The notes below the pieces were generated by a model. It did not search any database. It had not been told where the DNA came from and was given only the letters and a program-made list of their open reading frames with translations. A DNA stretch of 60,668 bases. Source: an uncultured Clostridia bacterium. GTDB lineage: Bacteria > Bacillota > Clostridia > UMGS1810. Each line of letters begins with the position of its first letter. The stretch's first letter is position 1. The DNA is taken from NCBI GenBank assembly GCA_934500705.1, contig CAKSTI010000017.1, forward strand, positions 1-60,668. The letters run 5' to 3'. Shown here one piece after another: positions 20,538 through 28,332 of this stretch. Both the position numbers and the translations under genes were made by a program.

Positions 20538-23195
20538 TTACGCCTCCCTCTTTGTCAAATATACTGAATTTAAGTCTTGATTCCATTCAATATTATATCC
20601 GCTTATTTCCGCAATATATCGAATTGGTACCATAATCGAATTTTTGCTTACATATGCTGGTAAATAAGTATCAATTTTTTCGTTGTTAACCATAACCCAA
20701 TTTTGGTTTTGTGGTATATAAATTATATCATTACCATTTTTTATCACGGCAACTCCGGATATATCCTCCACCATAACTTCAATTCCTAAAGATGTGCACA
20801 AATCAGAAACCGGTGCCATTATTCTATCGTTTACCATTTCAGGCTCATTTCCAAATATAAGTTCTTTATCATCTAAATAAACTTTTATATAATCCGCTTC
20901 ATCTTCTTTAACATAGGTATTGTTCGATGTATTAACGCTTTCTGCATTTTTTTCTATATCCAAAAGGCTATCTGCCACTTCCGGTTCGCCACACCAATAA
21001 CCGTTTCCGTTCGTACCAACATAAACAACTCCAAAATCGTTCCTATCTCCAATCAGGCAAGTAGGTTCACAACCAACCTGATATTCATTGTTATTTACTC
21101 TTACCCAAGTTTTTCCCATATCGATTGAACGATATATACCATTCATATTATTCACTTCACCATATAGGAATAATGTCGGATTTGTTCTACCAGGCGCCTC
21201 TTTACCAAAACTTATCATATATGCTCGTGTAACATTATCGATTTTTTCAAAGCTATCTCCAAAATTACCACTTCTGTATAATCCATCAAATCCCAGTGCA
21301 ACCCAAACTTCTCCTGCCATATTTGGGGCTGCTCTTACAAAGCTTCGGTTATACGAAGGCAAATCAGAAACTGTTCGTTTAAAATCAGCACCGCCATTAC
21401 TACTCACATAAAAATTTCCACCTGCATATGCATAAAACACATCTCCGACTACTCTGTCAGAAGAAAAATTATATGACCACGCAAATCTTCCGCTTATGAG
21501 ATTTGAAGGTCCACCCTTTGATTCTCGCCAAGTTGCTCCCATATCATTTGAATAATATATACCACTTTGCACAGGCATTATCATAATTGAAGGATAACCC
21601 GTTTTAGAATTCACCTTTGAACTAACCGAAATTCTTCCCGAAAGCATAGGACCCGCGGCATTATTTGGAAAAGTTTTAAATTGCGTCCATGTTTTTCCAT
21701 AGTCCATTGAATATCCCCATCTGCCCAGACTTCCGTTTCCGCTTGCTCTTACAACAATATTCGGCTTTTCTTCACAAAAATCCAAATCGTTTGTATCTGT
21801 TGTATCATTAAAATGCTGTATATTAACCGGATATTTATAAACATCCTCTTCCCACATTCCCCCATCATTATCAGCATTTCCGGTTATCAGTTTATATGTT
21901 CCACCAGGTATGGACAAGGCAGTAAATGCAACCATTTCTTCTATTCCCAATATATCGTTTATCCAAACTTGCTTTGGTTGTTTATCTATATCAAAGGTTT
22001 TCCAAACACCATACCAATCACTAAGCCAAACCTCTTTGCTGTTTAAAGGATTTACCTTGATACACGAAACGTTTGCCATAAAATGACGCGAAGGTGCCCA
22101 CGATTCGGTTGTATGCATCTCACTTGCTGTTTTGTATAAATCTACCCATGTTTTTCCGCCATCATCCGAGCGCATAAGATGACCTCTGAAAAGTCTTCCG
22201 TCATCCCCTTTTGTACGCATACTATATATTCTTTCTGTATTATTCGGGTCTACATCTATACCGCTGTATTGAGCTGCAGTTCCGCCCGGGGTGATATTTT
22301 CCCACTTTCCGTTTTCATACTTGTAAACACCATTTCCGGCAGCAACATACAATATACCGTTATCATGTGAAGTCACCATACGTGCCGGTTGCATTGGCCC
22401 ATCATTTCCGCTTATATTCTCCCAAGTATTTCCGCCATCAGAACTCATATATACGCCATAATTGTATACACCGGCATATATTTTTTGAGTTTTTTCACCA
22501 GTCTCACTATTGTCAAACAATATAATTCTTGCATAGCCCTCTAAATTCCCCTCGGTATTACCGCTTACAGGTATTTCAGGAAAACTTTTAACCTCACTCC
22601 AACTACCGGCCGCATTATCCGAACGATACAACTTATTATCCCTTGCAAATGTCAGTATTATATTTGAATTAAGCGGATCAACCATAATTGGCTCGCCCAT
22701 AAAACGATTTGTTCCATTTCCATTAAAGGTCTTTTCCAAACCCGTTGATACCCAGCTTTTTCCGCCGTCTGTGCTCTTTAGTACATCACATGGAGGATAT
22801 TTTGCTTTGCCGTCTACCCATAGCTGATACCTTACAGCTCTTTCAGCATCATATTTTCCTGCACACATATATACGATATTGGCATCTTGCGGATCAAGTG
22901 CAATGCCATCAATACCATACAAGTTACCATCATTCATCGAAAATCCAGTGCAAAGATTCTGCCATTTGTTATTGTCTTCATCCCATCTATATGCACCGCC
23001 AACATCAGTTCTGACATATATTCCTGTCTTGTCCTTAGGATGCATGACCAATCCTGTTACAAAACCTCCGCCACCATATGCAACATTTTTCCACTCATAA
23101 TCGGCATTATAATCATATTCCTCTGCAAATCCTCCAATACTGCAAGAAAAACACAATAACACAATAAATAATGTAGCTCTCATTAATCTTTTCAC
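20538..23195 (-). CDS. Secreted GH74 endo-xyloglucanase-like enzyme with a copper-amine-oxidase-N-like tail
   Basis: Protein of 885 residues with a signal peptide (about 1-24). The GH74 two-propeller domain covers about 30-745. The first catalytic Asp lies in YVRTDVGGAYRW (D64); the second is the Asp of GNADNDGGM, aligning with the family GDxGGF. The last ~110 residues (about 775-885: DRIMAPVSDLCTSLGIEV, ending MVPIRYIAEISGY) match the copper amine oxidase N-terminal-like domain that many Firmicutes secreted proteins use for wall attachment. It starts with GTG immediately after the TAA of the previous gene, with GGGGG upstream. It shares no B-C tail with the other GH74 enzyme, so the two probably work at different places on the surface. 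Confidence 0.88.
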   Translation of the reverse strand: MKRLMRATLFIVLLCFSCSIGGFAEEYDYNADYEWKNVAYGGGGFVTGLVMHPKDKTGIYVRTDVGGAYRWDEDNNKWQNLCTGFSMNDGNLYGIDGIALDPQDANIVYMCAGKYDAERAVRYQLWVDGKAKYPPCDVLKSTDGGKSWVSTGLEKTFNGNGTNRFMGEPIMVDPLNSNIILTFARDNKLYRSDNAAGSWSEVKSFPEIPVSGNTEGNLEGYARIILFDNSETGEKTQKIYAGVYNYGVYMSSDGGNTWENISGNDGPMQPARMVTSHDNGILYVAAGNGVYKYENGKWENITPGGTAAQYSGIDVDPNNTERIYSMRTKGDDGRLFRGHLMRSDDGGKTWVDLYKTASEMHTTESWAPSRHFMANVSCIKVNPLNSKEVWLSDWYGVWKTFDIDKQPKQVWINDILGIEEMVAFTALSIPGGTYKLITGNADNDGGMWEEDVYKYPVNIQHFNDTTDTNDLDFCEEKPNIVVRASGNGSLGRWGYSMDYGKTWTQFKTFPNNAAGPMLSGRISVSSKVNSKTGYPSIMIMPVQSGIYYSNDMGATWRESKGGPSNLISGRFAWSYNFSSDRVVGDVFYAYAGGNFYVSSNGGADFKRTVSDLPSYNRSFVRAAPNMAGEVWVALGFDGLYRSGNFGDSFEKIDNVTRAYMISFGKEAPGRTNPTLFLYGEVNNMNGIYRSIDMGKTWVRVNNNEYQVGCEPTCLIGDRNDFGVVYVGTNGNGYWCGEPEVADSLLDIEKNAESVNTSNNTYVKEDEADYIKVYLDDKELIFGNEPEMVNDRIMAPVSDLCTSLGIEVMVEDISGVAVIKNGNDIIYIPQNQNWVMVNNEKIDTYLPAYVSKNSIMVPIRYIAEISGYNIEWNQDLNSVYLTKREA

Positions 23196-24686
23196 TTACC
23201 TGTTCCCCCTTATATAAAATTTATCCAAAGCACTTGTTTCAATGCTTTCATCGGATTGTAAGAAAATTCTTTTACCGCAAACCGTAAATACATCAGAATG
23301 TTCTTTTATATTTATCACTCGTTTGATGTTACCATCATAATCAGTAATCACTCTAACCCCTGAATCCGTATCAAATACTTTTTTCCCATCAATATATGCT
23401 GTTGCTCTTTCACCATTGTTTTTTAACTCATATTTTCTGTCTGCGAAAATCTGAGAATACTCACTTTCACCTCTGTCGGAAATACATCCAAAATAAATTT
23501 CTTTGCGATTTATATGTATTCCATACAATCTTGAAACATATTCTAAAACAGTAAGCATACACGGACCATAATAACCATCATTAAAACCAATTTGAGCTTC
23601 CCCTGTAAACGGGTCAAATTGTTGGGGGAAAAATTTTTGATTATACATATTTTTTAAAAATTTTTCAGCAACAACAGTAATCTCAGAAAACTTATTATAA
23701 TTTTCAAAAGCTCTGATTGACCTTTGAAAATTAAGAGACTGGCATTGCCCACTCCAACAATTTATTGGGTCATTATAATAGTATTTGTCGTTTATTGCAA
23801 CAGCCGGAAGCGGCATTGGTGTATCAAATTCCTCCTTATTATGTAAATGCTCATTTATAAATCTTTCTGCCATGTCATTGCTGAAACATCCAAAATACAT
23901 AGCTTTCATATTACCTTGATAAAGGCAATCCAAAAAATTTCCATTTTTATCGCGATCATAAAACGCACCTTTATCTTCACGCCAAAGATAACTGCGCATT
24001 TTATCATCTACTTGCTTTGTTTTTTCTTTCCAATACTTCGTCTTACCGTTCTGAAGTATTTCTGAAATTTCAGCAAGAGTCGCCCTTCCATCGCGCGAAT
24101 ATCCCATACATGAAATTGACTTAAGTGGCATATTTCCTGCATTTTCAGGCGGATAATTATTACTCCATCCATGTGGCGCACCCTCTAAAAGTTTAAAGTT
24201 ATCTTCACCGGTATCCCATTCACACCAAGTTTCAAGACATCCATCACCATTGGGGTCACGTTCATTCCACAAATATTTGTCAAATCTTTCAAAACATTCA
24301 TACAAATATTCAAGATAATCTTTTTTTAATTTATTCAAGTAGTATATATTAACAGCATGGTAAGGAAAGCAAAAACCTTGTAAATGTGTAAAACAAGGTA
24401 TAATGTTGCCATTTTGGTAACTTATCATACCTGGCAATCTGCCATCTTCTCTTTGGTTTTCTAAAAAAATCAGCTGGTTATTCAATGCAATTTCCGGATC
24501 ACGTTTCCAATACATTTCGCCTCCCATAGGCTGCGTTTCCATCCATACATTAAAATAACCGCCTCCCTCAATAAGTACCTTTTTATCTCCAAAATATTTT
24601 ATGTTGTTTTTCAGGGCCTCTTCGCTGCGTTCGTATAACATCAGCAATTTTTCATTGCTTGTCTTAAACTCTACTCTCTTACCCAC
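23196..24686 (-). CDS. Six-hairpin glycosidase, GH63/MGH1-like (cytoplasmic)
   Basis: First gene of the locus. The longest frame starts at 24755, but GGAGGATTAAGA lies directly before a GTG at 24686 and a promoter lies between the two, so I take the GTG, giving 496 residues (VGKRVEFK). No signal peptide. The sequence has the look of (alpha/alpha)6-barrel enzymes related to GH63 and MGH1-like hydrolases: GGEMYWKRDPEIALNNQLIF, an ETWCEWDTGEDN acidic stretch, WREDKGAFYDRD and a late QQFDPFTGEAQIGFNDGYYG. Aromatic and acidic side chains typical of the active cleft are present. Substrate unknown; removal of a terminal sugar from imported oligosaccharides is a guess from context. GH37 or another six-hairpin family cannot be excluded. 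Confidence 0.65.
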   Translation of the reverse strand: MGKRVEFKTSNEKLLMLYERSEEALKNNIKYFGDKKVLIEGGGYFNVWMETQPMGGEMYWKRDPEIALNNQLIFLENQREDGRLPGMISYQNGNIIPCFTHLQGFCFPYHAVNIYYLNKLKKDYLEYLYECFERFDKYLWNERDPNGDGCLETWCEWDTGEDNFKLLEGAPHGWSNNYPPENAGNMPLKSISCMGYSRDGRATLAEISEILQNGKTKYWKEKTKQVDDKMRSYLWREDKGAFYDRDKNGNFLDCLYQGNMKAMYFGCFSNDMAERFINEHLHNKEEFDTPMPLPAVAINDKYYYNDPINCWSGQCQSLNFQRSIRAFENYNKFSEITVVAEKFLKNMYNQKFFPQQFDPFTGEAQIGFNDGYYGPCMLTVLEYVSRLYGIHINRKEIYFGCISDRGESEYSQIFADRKYELKNNGERATAYIDGKKVFDTDSGVRVITDYDGNIKRVINIKEHSDVFTVCGKRIFLQSDESIETSALDKFYIRGNR

Positions 24687-24736
24687 TCTTAATCCTCCAG
24701 TTTGTTTAAAATCATTATTCTCCAACTCACAATGAT

Positions 24737-24765
24737 ATTTTACTTCACGCAACATACTTTTTCAA
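24737..24765 (-). promoter_or_regulatory. Probable promoter of the 24-kb leftward locus
   Basis: On the minus strand TTGAAA (24760-24765) and TAAAAT (24737-24742) are separated by 17 bases. The implied start near 24730 lies upstream of the GTG at 24686 but downstream of the ATG at 24755, which supports the shorter protein. No palindromic operator stands out next to it. Confidence 0.55.
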
Positions 24766-24858
24766 CAACCACTTGACTAAAAAATGTTCCACTTTTCTAC
24801 TTTTTCAGCTTTTATCAAGTTTTCAGGTGTTATTCGAACGATATTTTGTTTTACATAG

Positions 24859-25170
24859 AGTATCAGAGAACGCCACCCCAAGATACCGTATATTGTAATT
24901 TCAAAGCCCGATTATTTGTCAAACGATAAGGAAATTCAAGACGGAAATGAGGAAAAGCGAAAGTTCATCGAGAGCTTTTATGAGGAGCGAAAAAATGACG
25001 GCGATAACAACATTTACTTTATAGACGGCTCTGCCTTCTTTCCGAAACAGCATAATTTGTGCTGCACGGCAGACCTTTGCCACCCCAACGACTTAGTGTT
25101 TTCATATATGTCAGAGAAAATCGGAAATATTCTTGCCGAGGTGCTGAGTTTGACAACTGCGGCTAATTGA
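24859..25170 (+). pseudogene. C-terminal remnant of an SGNH/GDSL hydrolase
   Basis: An open stretch preceded by an in-frame TAG reads SIRERHPKIPYIVISKPDY, then NIYFIDGSAFF and later LCHPNDLVFSYMSEKIG. This is the ending of bacterial SGNH hydrolases, whose catalytic Asp and His lie in a DxxHPND block (here ADLCHPND). The N-terminal half with the GDS serine motif is absent, so the gene is broken. It is on the opposite strand to the locus on its left and marks the place where base composition changes. It is probably left over from a deletion or from insertion of the neighbouring locus. Confidence 0.75.
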
Positions 25171-25211
25171 CACCAACGCAGAAGGGGCTGTTTAAAAAGT
25201 CCTAAAATCAC

Positions 25212-25240
25212 AAAAAGGATCTCTTGTTGAGGTCCTTTTT
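25212..25240. terminator. Hairpin with flanking A/T runs
   Basis: AAAAAGGATCTC and GAGGTCCTTTTT pair around a TTGTT loop with one G-T-type mismatch. The T-run on the plus strand and the A-run on its other side make it a plausible bidirectional terminator, just after the SGNH remnant. Confidence 0.55.
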
Positions 25241-25385
25241 CTTTAAAAAATATTAAATTTTGTGGCAGCAAAATAAACTTAAATGTTTGCGTGACACCTA
25301 TACGATGCAGAAAAACGGCGAAATAATATTCAAATTTCCAAGACTGTTCTTTGTTGCGCAGATGACACTAAAACACAGATAATGA

Positions 25386-25420
25386 AGCCGGCTCAATTAA
25401 AAAAACGAATTGAGCCGGCT
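25386..25420 (-). terminator. Terminator-like hairpin after the FAD oxidoreductase gene
   Basis: A perfect 13-base stem (AGCCGGCTCAATT/AATTGAGCCGGCT) encloses a 9-base loop, 16 bases after the stop codon of the leftward oxidoreductase gene. The T-rich segment is in the loop rather than after the stem, so termination is likely but atypical. Confidence 0.55.
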
Positions 25421-25435
25421 GTATTAAAATTCTCT

Positions 25436-27259
25436 CTATTTTACGTCAAAGGCAAAAATATGCGCCTGCGCACTGCCATATGTATTCCATAGTGACTCCG
25501 AAAAGTACGTTGCCTTAGGAATTAGCCTTACGCCCGTTGTTTTTCTGTTAATGCTCCCGATTATCATTCTCTGATAGTTGGAGTCTGTATAATACACTTC
25601 CTCCCATTCGCCCTTATCGTTTATTATCTCTACCGAAAATTCTTTAAGCATACATTTGGGGAAACCAAAGGTCGTATGGTTGTAATCGCACCTTCTGAAA
25701 AGCGGCGCAGATATATTGAGCGCATCGGGATTGCCGTCCGTATATTCACGGTCAAGGTCACTGTCAACGATGAGTCTGAACGAGGACACAAATTGCTCCG
25801 TACCGAACGTGTACATAACGGGTCTGCCGCAAATGCCCCAGTAACCGTTATCACTGCCCCATATTTTTCTGTCAATGCCGTTTTTAAGCACAGACGCATC
25901 GCCGTAATCGGTTGTAAGCTCCGCCTTTTCCGTAAGAAGCGGCATACTTCTCTTGAATTTCGGCAAAAAGCAATCGTCCTCCAAAAGTCGGTTTTGCAGT
26001 TCTGTTATATGCTCCGACACCTTTCTCGGTTCAATTCCGTACTCGGCCGCCATAGCCGCCGCAGTTCCGACAGCCTGACCTATAACACCGCAGGTTGCCA
26101 TAACTCTTGTTGTGCTGAACGCCAGGTGCGACGCACTGATATTTCTGCCGGCAAACATAAGGTTTTTAATGTTGCTGGAATAAAGACTCCTGTACGGTAT
26201 GCCGTACGGCTCGTTTAACCTCACCTTTTGGAGATGTGCGCCCGACTCTCCGCTCAGCCAAAAACCTCCGGGCAAGTGATTGTCAATCTGCCAGCCGCCG
26301 TATGCCACGGTGTCGCCGGGAATTTTTCCGCATACAACGTCGTCCTGAGTCATTATGTAATCTCCGACATAGCGCCTGCTCTCTCTTTTTCCGGGCAGAA
26401 AGCCTACCCAGTCAAGCTCCCAGTTATCCGCTCCGTGCTCTCCACGGTTTTTGATGTGGTCCCACACGCCGAATGCAATTTTTAAAAGTTCATCACGTAT
26501 TTTTTCGGTATCGTGTATGGAGTCCTGCTCTCCGCCGAGTTCTATCCAGTAAAAATTTGTGTTTATTTTTTCAAGACAGTCGTGCGGTTTGTTGTTCATA
26601 TCGGCGTCGGTTTTGAAGGTATACGCCCACTTCGGCGGTATAAATTCTATCTTTCTGTCCGTTTCGTGAGCTTGGAGCATAAGGCTCATACCCATTGTTT
26701 TTTTGTCCGCCTTGTCAAGCGCCATACTCTCGCCGAAGGTTTTCTTATCCTCTCTGCCGACCATATATTCCGCACCTACCAATTCCGCCAGAATACTGTC
26801 GCCGGAGCAGTCCGCAAATACGGCGGCCTCCACATTATGCCACGTGTATGTTGTCAGCTGAAAACCCGTTATGGACTTAATTACATTATCCTGCGCAAGA
26901 GCGTCACAGCAGGCGCAGTTTAAGAGCAGCTCTATGTTGTCCTCAAATTTTACCTTTTCATAAAGAACAGAGTCCCAGATTGAAAAATTTCTCGACGGAT
27001 TTCTGTGCATATTTTCGAGCAGAATTTCCTCCATTATGCCCGTTTCCTGCAAGTTGCGCACACGGCTTCCAGCGCCCGAAACCCACATTCTTATCTCAGA
27101 TGATGAATTTCCCCCAAGAACCGGGCGGTCGTGCATCAGCACAACCTTTGCGCCGTGCCTTGCCGCAGATACAGCGGCGAGAACCCCTCCGAGGCCGCCG
27201 CCTATAACGCATACGTCACATTTATGATTTATCGTTTTCAGTGCACTTCTCATTTGCAT
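25436..27259 (-). CDS. FAD-dependent oxidoreductase (FAD_oxidored family)
   Basis: Protein of 607 residues with no signal peptide. The N-terminal dinucleotide-binding fold is clear (VCVIGGGLGGVLAAVSAARHGAKV, then RPVLGGNSSSEIRMW), and a second FAD contact reads NLMFAGRNISASHLAFSTTRVMATCGVIG near residues 395-425. The GGNSSSE block after the Rossmann turn is typical of the FAD_oxidored proteins often found in plant-polysaccharide loci. About 140 C-terminal residues form a separate, probably beta-sandwich region. Substrate unknown. It is divergent from a DeoR-type regulator, sharing a short promoter region with it, so control by that regulator is likely. GC-rich codon use contrasts with the locus to the left. 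Confidence 0.85.
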   Translation of the reverse strand: MQMRSALKTINHKCDVCVIGGGLGGVLAAVSAARHGAKVVLMHDRPVLGGNSSSEIRMWVSGAGSRVRNLQETGIMEEILLENMHRNPSRNFSIWDSVLYEKVKFEDNIELLLNCACCDALAQDNVIKSITGFQLTTYTWHNVEAAVFADCSGDSILAELVGAEYMVGREDKKTFGESMALDKADKKTMGMSLMLQAHETDRKIEFIPPKWAYTFKTDADMNNKPHDCLEKINTNFYWIELGGEQDSIHDTEKIRDELLKIAFGVWDHIKNRGEHGADNWELDWVGFLPGKRESRRYVGDYIMTQDDVVCGKIPGDTVAYGGWQIDNHLPGGFWLSGESGAHLQKVRLNEPYGIPYRSLYSSNIKNLMFAGRNISASHLAFSTTRVMATCGVIGQAVGTAAAMAAEYGIEPRKVSEHITELQNRLLEDDCFLPKFKRSMPLLTEKAELTTDYGDASVLKNGIDRKIWGSDNGYWGICGRPVMYTFGTEQFVSSFRLIVDSDLDREYTDGNPDALNISAPLFRRCDYNHTTFGFPKCMLKEFSVEIINDKGEWEEVYYTDSNYQRMIIGSINRKTTGVRLIPKATYFSESLWNTYGSAQAHIFAFDVK

Positions 27260-27306
27260 AATCCCTCTCCTTTTACGCTCACTCTTGCTTATACGGTAAA
27301 TTCAAC

Positions 27307-27335
27307 TTGACCGCCGCAGTTATTTGTGATACAAT
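27307..27335 (+). promoter_or_regulatory. Promoter for the DeoR-type regulator
   Basis: TTGACC (27307-27312), a 17-base spacer, then TACAAT (27330-27335). The predicted start near 27342 leaves a leader of about 110 bases before the gene. Its -10 box overlaps that of the opposing promoter. Confidence 0.65.
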
Positions 27336-27362
27336 CATAACAATTAATTCACAACCTGTCAA
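27334..27362 (-). promoter_or_regulatory. Promoter for the FAD oxidoreductase
   Basis: On the minus strand TTGACA (27357-27362), a 17-base spacer, then TATGAT (27334-27339). The -35 element is consensus. The -10 hexamer shares two bases with that of the plus-strand promoter, so RNA polymerase cannot occupy both at once. Confidence 0.7.
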
Positions 27363-27389
27363 CAGATGCGATATAAAATGAATACATTG

Positions 27390-27402
27390 CTCAAATTATG
27401 AA
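27390..27402. promoter_or_regulatory. Candidate operator CTCAAATTATGAA, site 1
   Basis: A 13-base motif in the DeoR-gene leader, about 30 bases upstream of the -35 box of the divergent promoter. Near copies occur at 28272-28284 (inverted, one mismatch) and 28316-28326 (11 bases). Recurrence around one regulator gene suggests its binding site; this is inference. Confidence 0.4.
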
Positions 27403-27450
27403 CATTTGTGTGATTTTTTGGTTCAATATTTGAATTTAAGGAGAAAAACT

Positions 27451-28191
27451 ATGCCGTTTTACGAAAGAGAAAAAGAACTTTTGACCGCCATCGAAAAGTC
27501 GGAATACGTATCAATAAACACTCTTTTAAAAAGTCAGTACACAAGTATTTCGACACTGCGCCGTGACCTTATTAAACTTGAAGAGAAGGGACTTATAATC
27601 CGCACGCACGGCGGAGTTATGGCAGTAAAAAAATCCCCCGACGACAAAATTGCGTTTTTTCTGCGTGAGGGCGAGCAATCCGACGAGAAAAAAGTCATCG
27701 CAAACAAGGCAGCCGAGCTTGTCTGCGACGGCGACACGGTTATGCTCGATGCATCGACAAGCGCATATTGCATCATACCGTATCTTGCCGAAAAGTGCAA
27801 GGAAATTATCGTAATAACAAGCGGAGCAAAGGCATCGTATCTGCTCGGAGAGCTTGGTATAAACAATATTTGCACGGGCGGAAAAATGATAACAAAGTCG
27901 TTTTCGTATGTGGGTCAAACCGCCGAGGAAACCGTATTGCGCTACAATGCGGACATTGCATTTTTTTCGTGCCGTGGACTGTCCGAGAGCGGTTATCTGA
28001 CGGACAACTCCGTGGAGGAAAACGATTTAAGACGCACTATGATAAAGCAGTCCAAACGTAATTTTCTCCTTTGCAACAGCGATAAATTCGGTCATACCTG
28101 CCTTAACAACCTCTGCCATATATCCGAAATCGACGGAATTATAAGCGAAACCGACGTACCGCAGAATATATTGAATATGATGAAAAAATAA
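27451..28191 (+). CDS. DeoR-family transcriptional regulator
   Basis: Sugar-responsive repressor of 246 residues. The ATG at 27451 follows AAGGAGAAAAACT; a longer frame from 27406 lacks such a site. The N-terminal winged helix-turn-helix (ERELL-type start, SINTLLKSQYTSISTLRRDLIKLEEKGLI, then RTHGGV) is diagnostic for DeoR. The C-terminal DeoRC sensor (about 75-235) has the GDTVMLDASTSAYCI phosphosugar-binding-type loop and the later SCRGLSESGYLTD and LLCNSDKFG segments. Effectors of this family are phosphorylated sugars. Its neighbours suggest control of the FAD oxidoreductase and, before decay, of the sugar-isomerase gene downstream. Confidence 0.9.
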   Translation: MPFYEREKELLTAIEKSEYVSINTLLKSQYTSISTLRRDLIKLEEKGLIIRTHGGVMAVKKSPDDKIAFFLREGEQSDEKKVIANKAAELVCDGDTVMLDASTSAYCIIPYLAEKCKEIIVITSGAKASYLLGELGINNICTGGKMITKSFSYVGQTAEETVLRYNADIAFFSCRGLSESGYLTDNSVEENDLRRTMIKQSKRNFLLCNSDKFGHTCLNNLCHISEIDGIISETDVPQNILNMMKK

Positions 28192-28220
28192 CTCTGTCAA
28201 AATTTATATACTTTCTGCCA

Positions 28221-28250
28221 AGCCTTTTATTCCGAAAGGTTCAGTTTTTG
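28221..28250 (+). terminator. Weak terminator after the DeoR gene
   Basis: AGCCTTT pairs with AAAGGTT around a 7-base loop, followed by CAGTTTTT, 30 bases after the stop codon. The stem is short and includes a G-T pair. Confidence 0.35.
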
Positions 28251-28271
28251 AACTTATAATTCAACTGAAAA

Positions 28272-28284
28272 TTCATATTTTGAG
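28272..28284. promoter_or_regulatory. Candidate operator, site 2
   Basis: TTCATATTTTGAG, the inverse complement of site 1 with one mismatch, lies in the gap before the isomerase remnant. It may be an ancestral operator of that gene. Confidence 0.35.
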
Positions 28285-28315
28285 TATTACGTCCATTTTT
28301 CGGCGGCATTATTGA

Positions 28316-28326
28316 CAAATTATGAA
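28316..28326. promoter_or_regulatory. Candidate operator, site 3
   Basis: CAAATTATGAA repeats the core of site 1 in direct orientation, just upstream of the isomerase remnant. The motif is AT-rich, so a chance match is possible. Confidence 0.3.
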
Positions 28327-28332
28327 TTAATT

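Larger units (their letters stand above)
25171..25435. other. Non-coding junction; possible insertion-sequence end
   Basis: No gene is visible here apart from two hairpins listed separately. The stretch GGGCTGTTTAAAAAGT (around 25188-25203) resembles the terminal repeats of some transposase families, but no transposase or matching second end is in the window, so this is only a suspicion. Confidence 0.25.

Noticed and set aside
25014..25271. 85-residue minus-strand frame over the SGNH remnant and terminator
   Set aside because: It runs through a hairpin terminator and antisense to a clear hydrolase remnant; no start signal.
25676..26218. 180-residue plus-strand frame within the FAD oxidoreductase gene
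   Set aside because: It is a shadow of the GC-rich opposite-strand gene, without a ribosome site or recognisable domain. Similar shadows occur throughout 25.6-60 kb.
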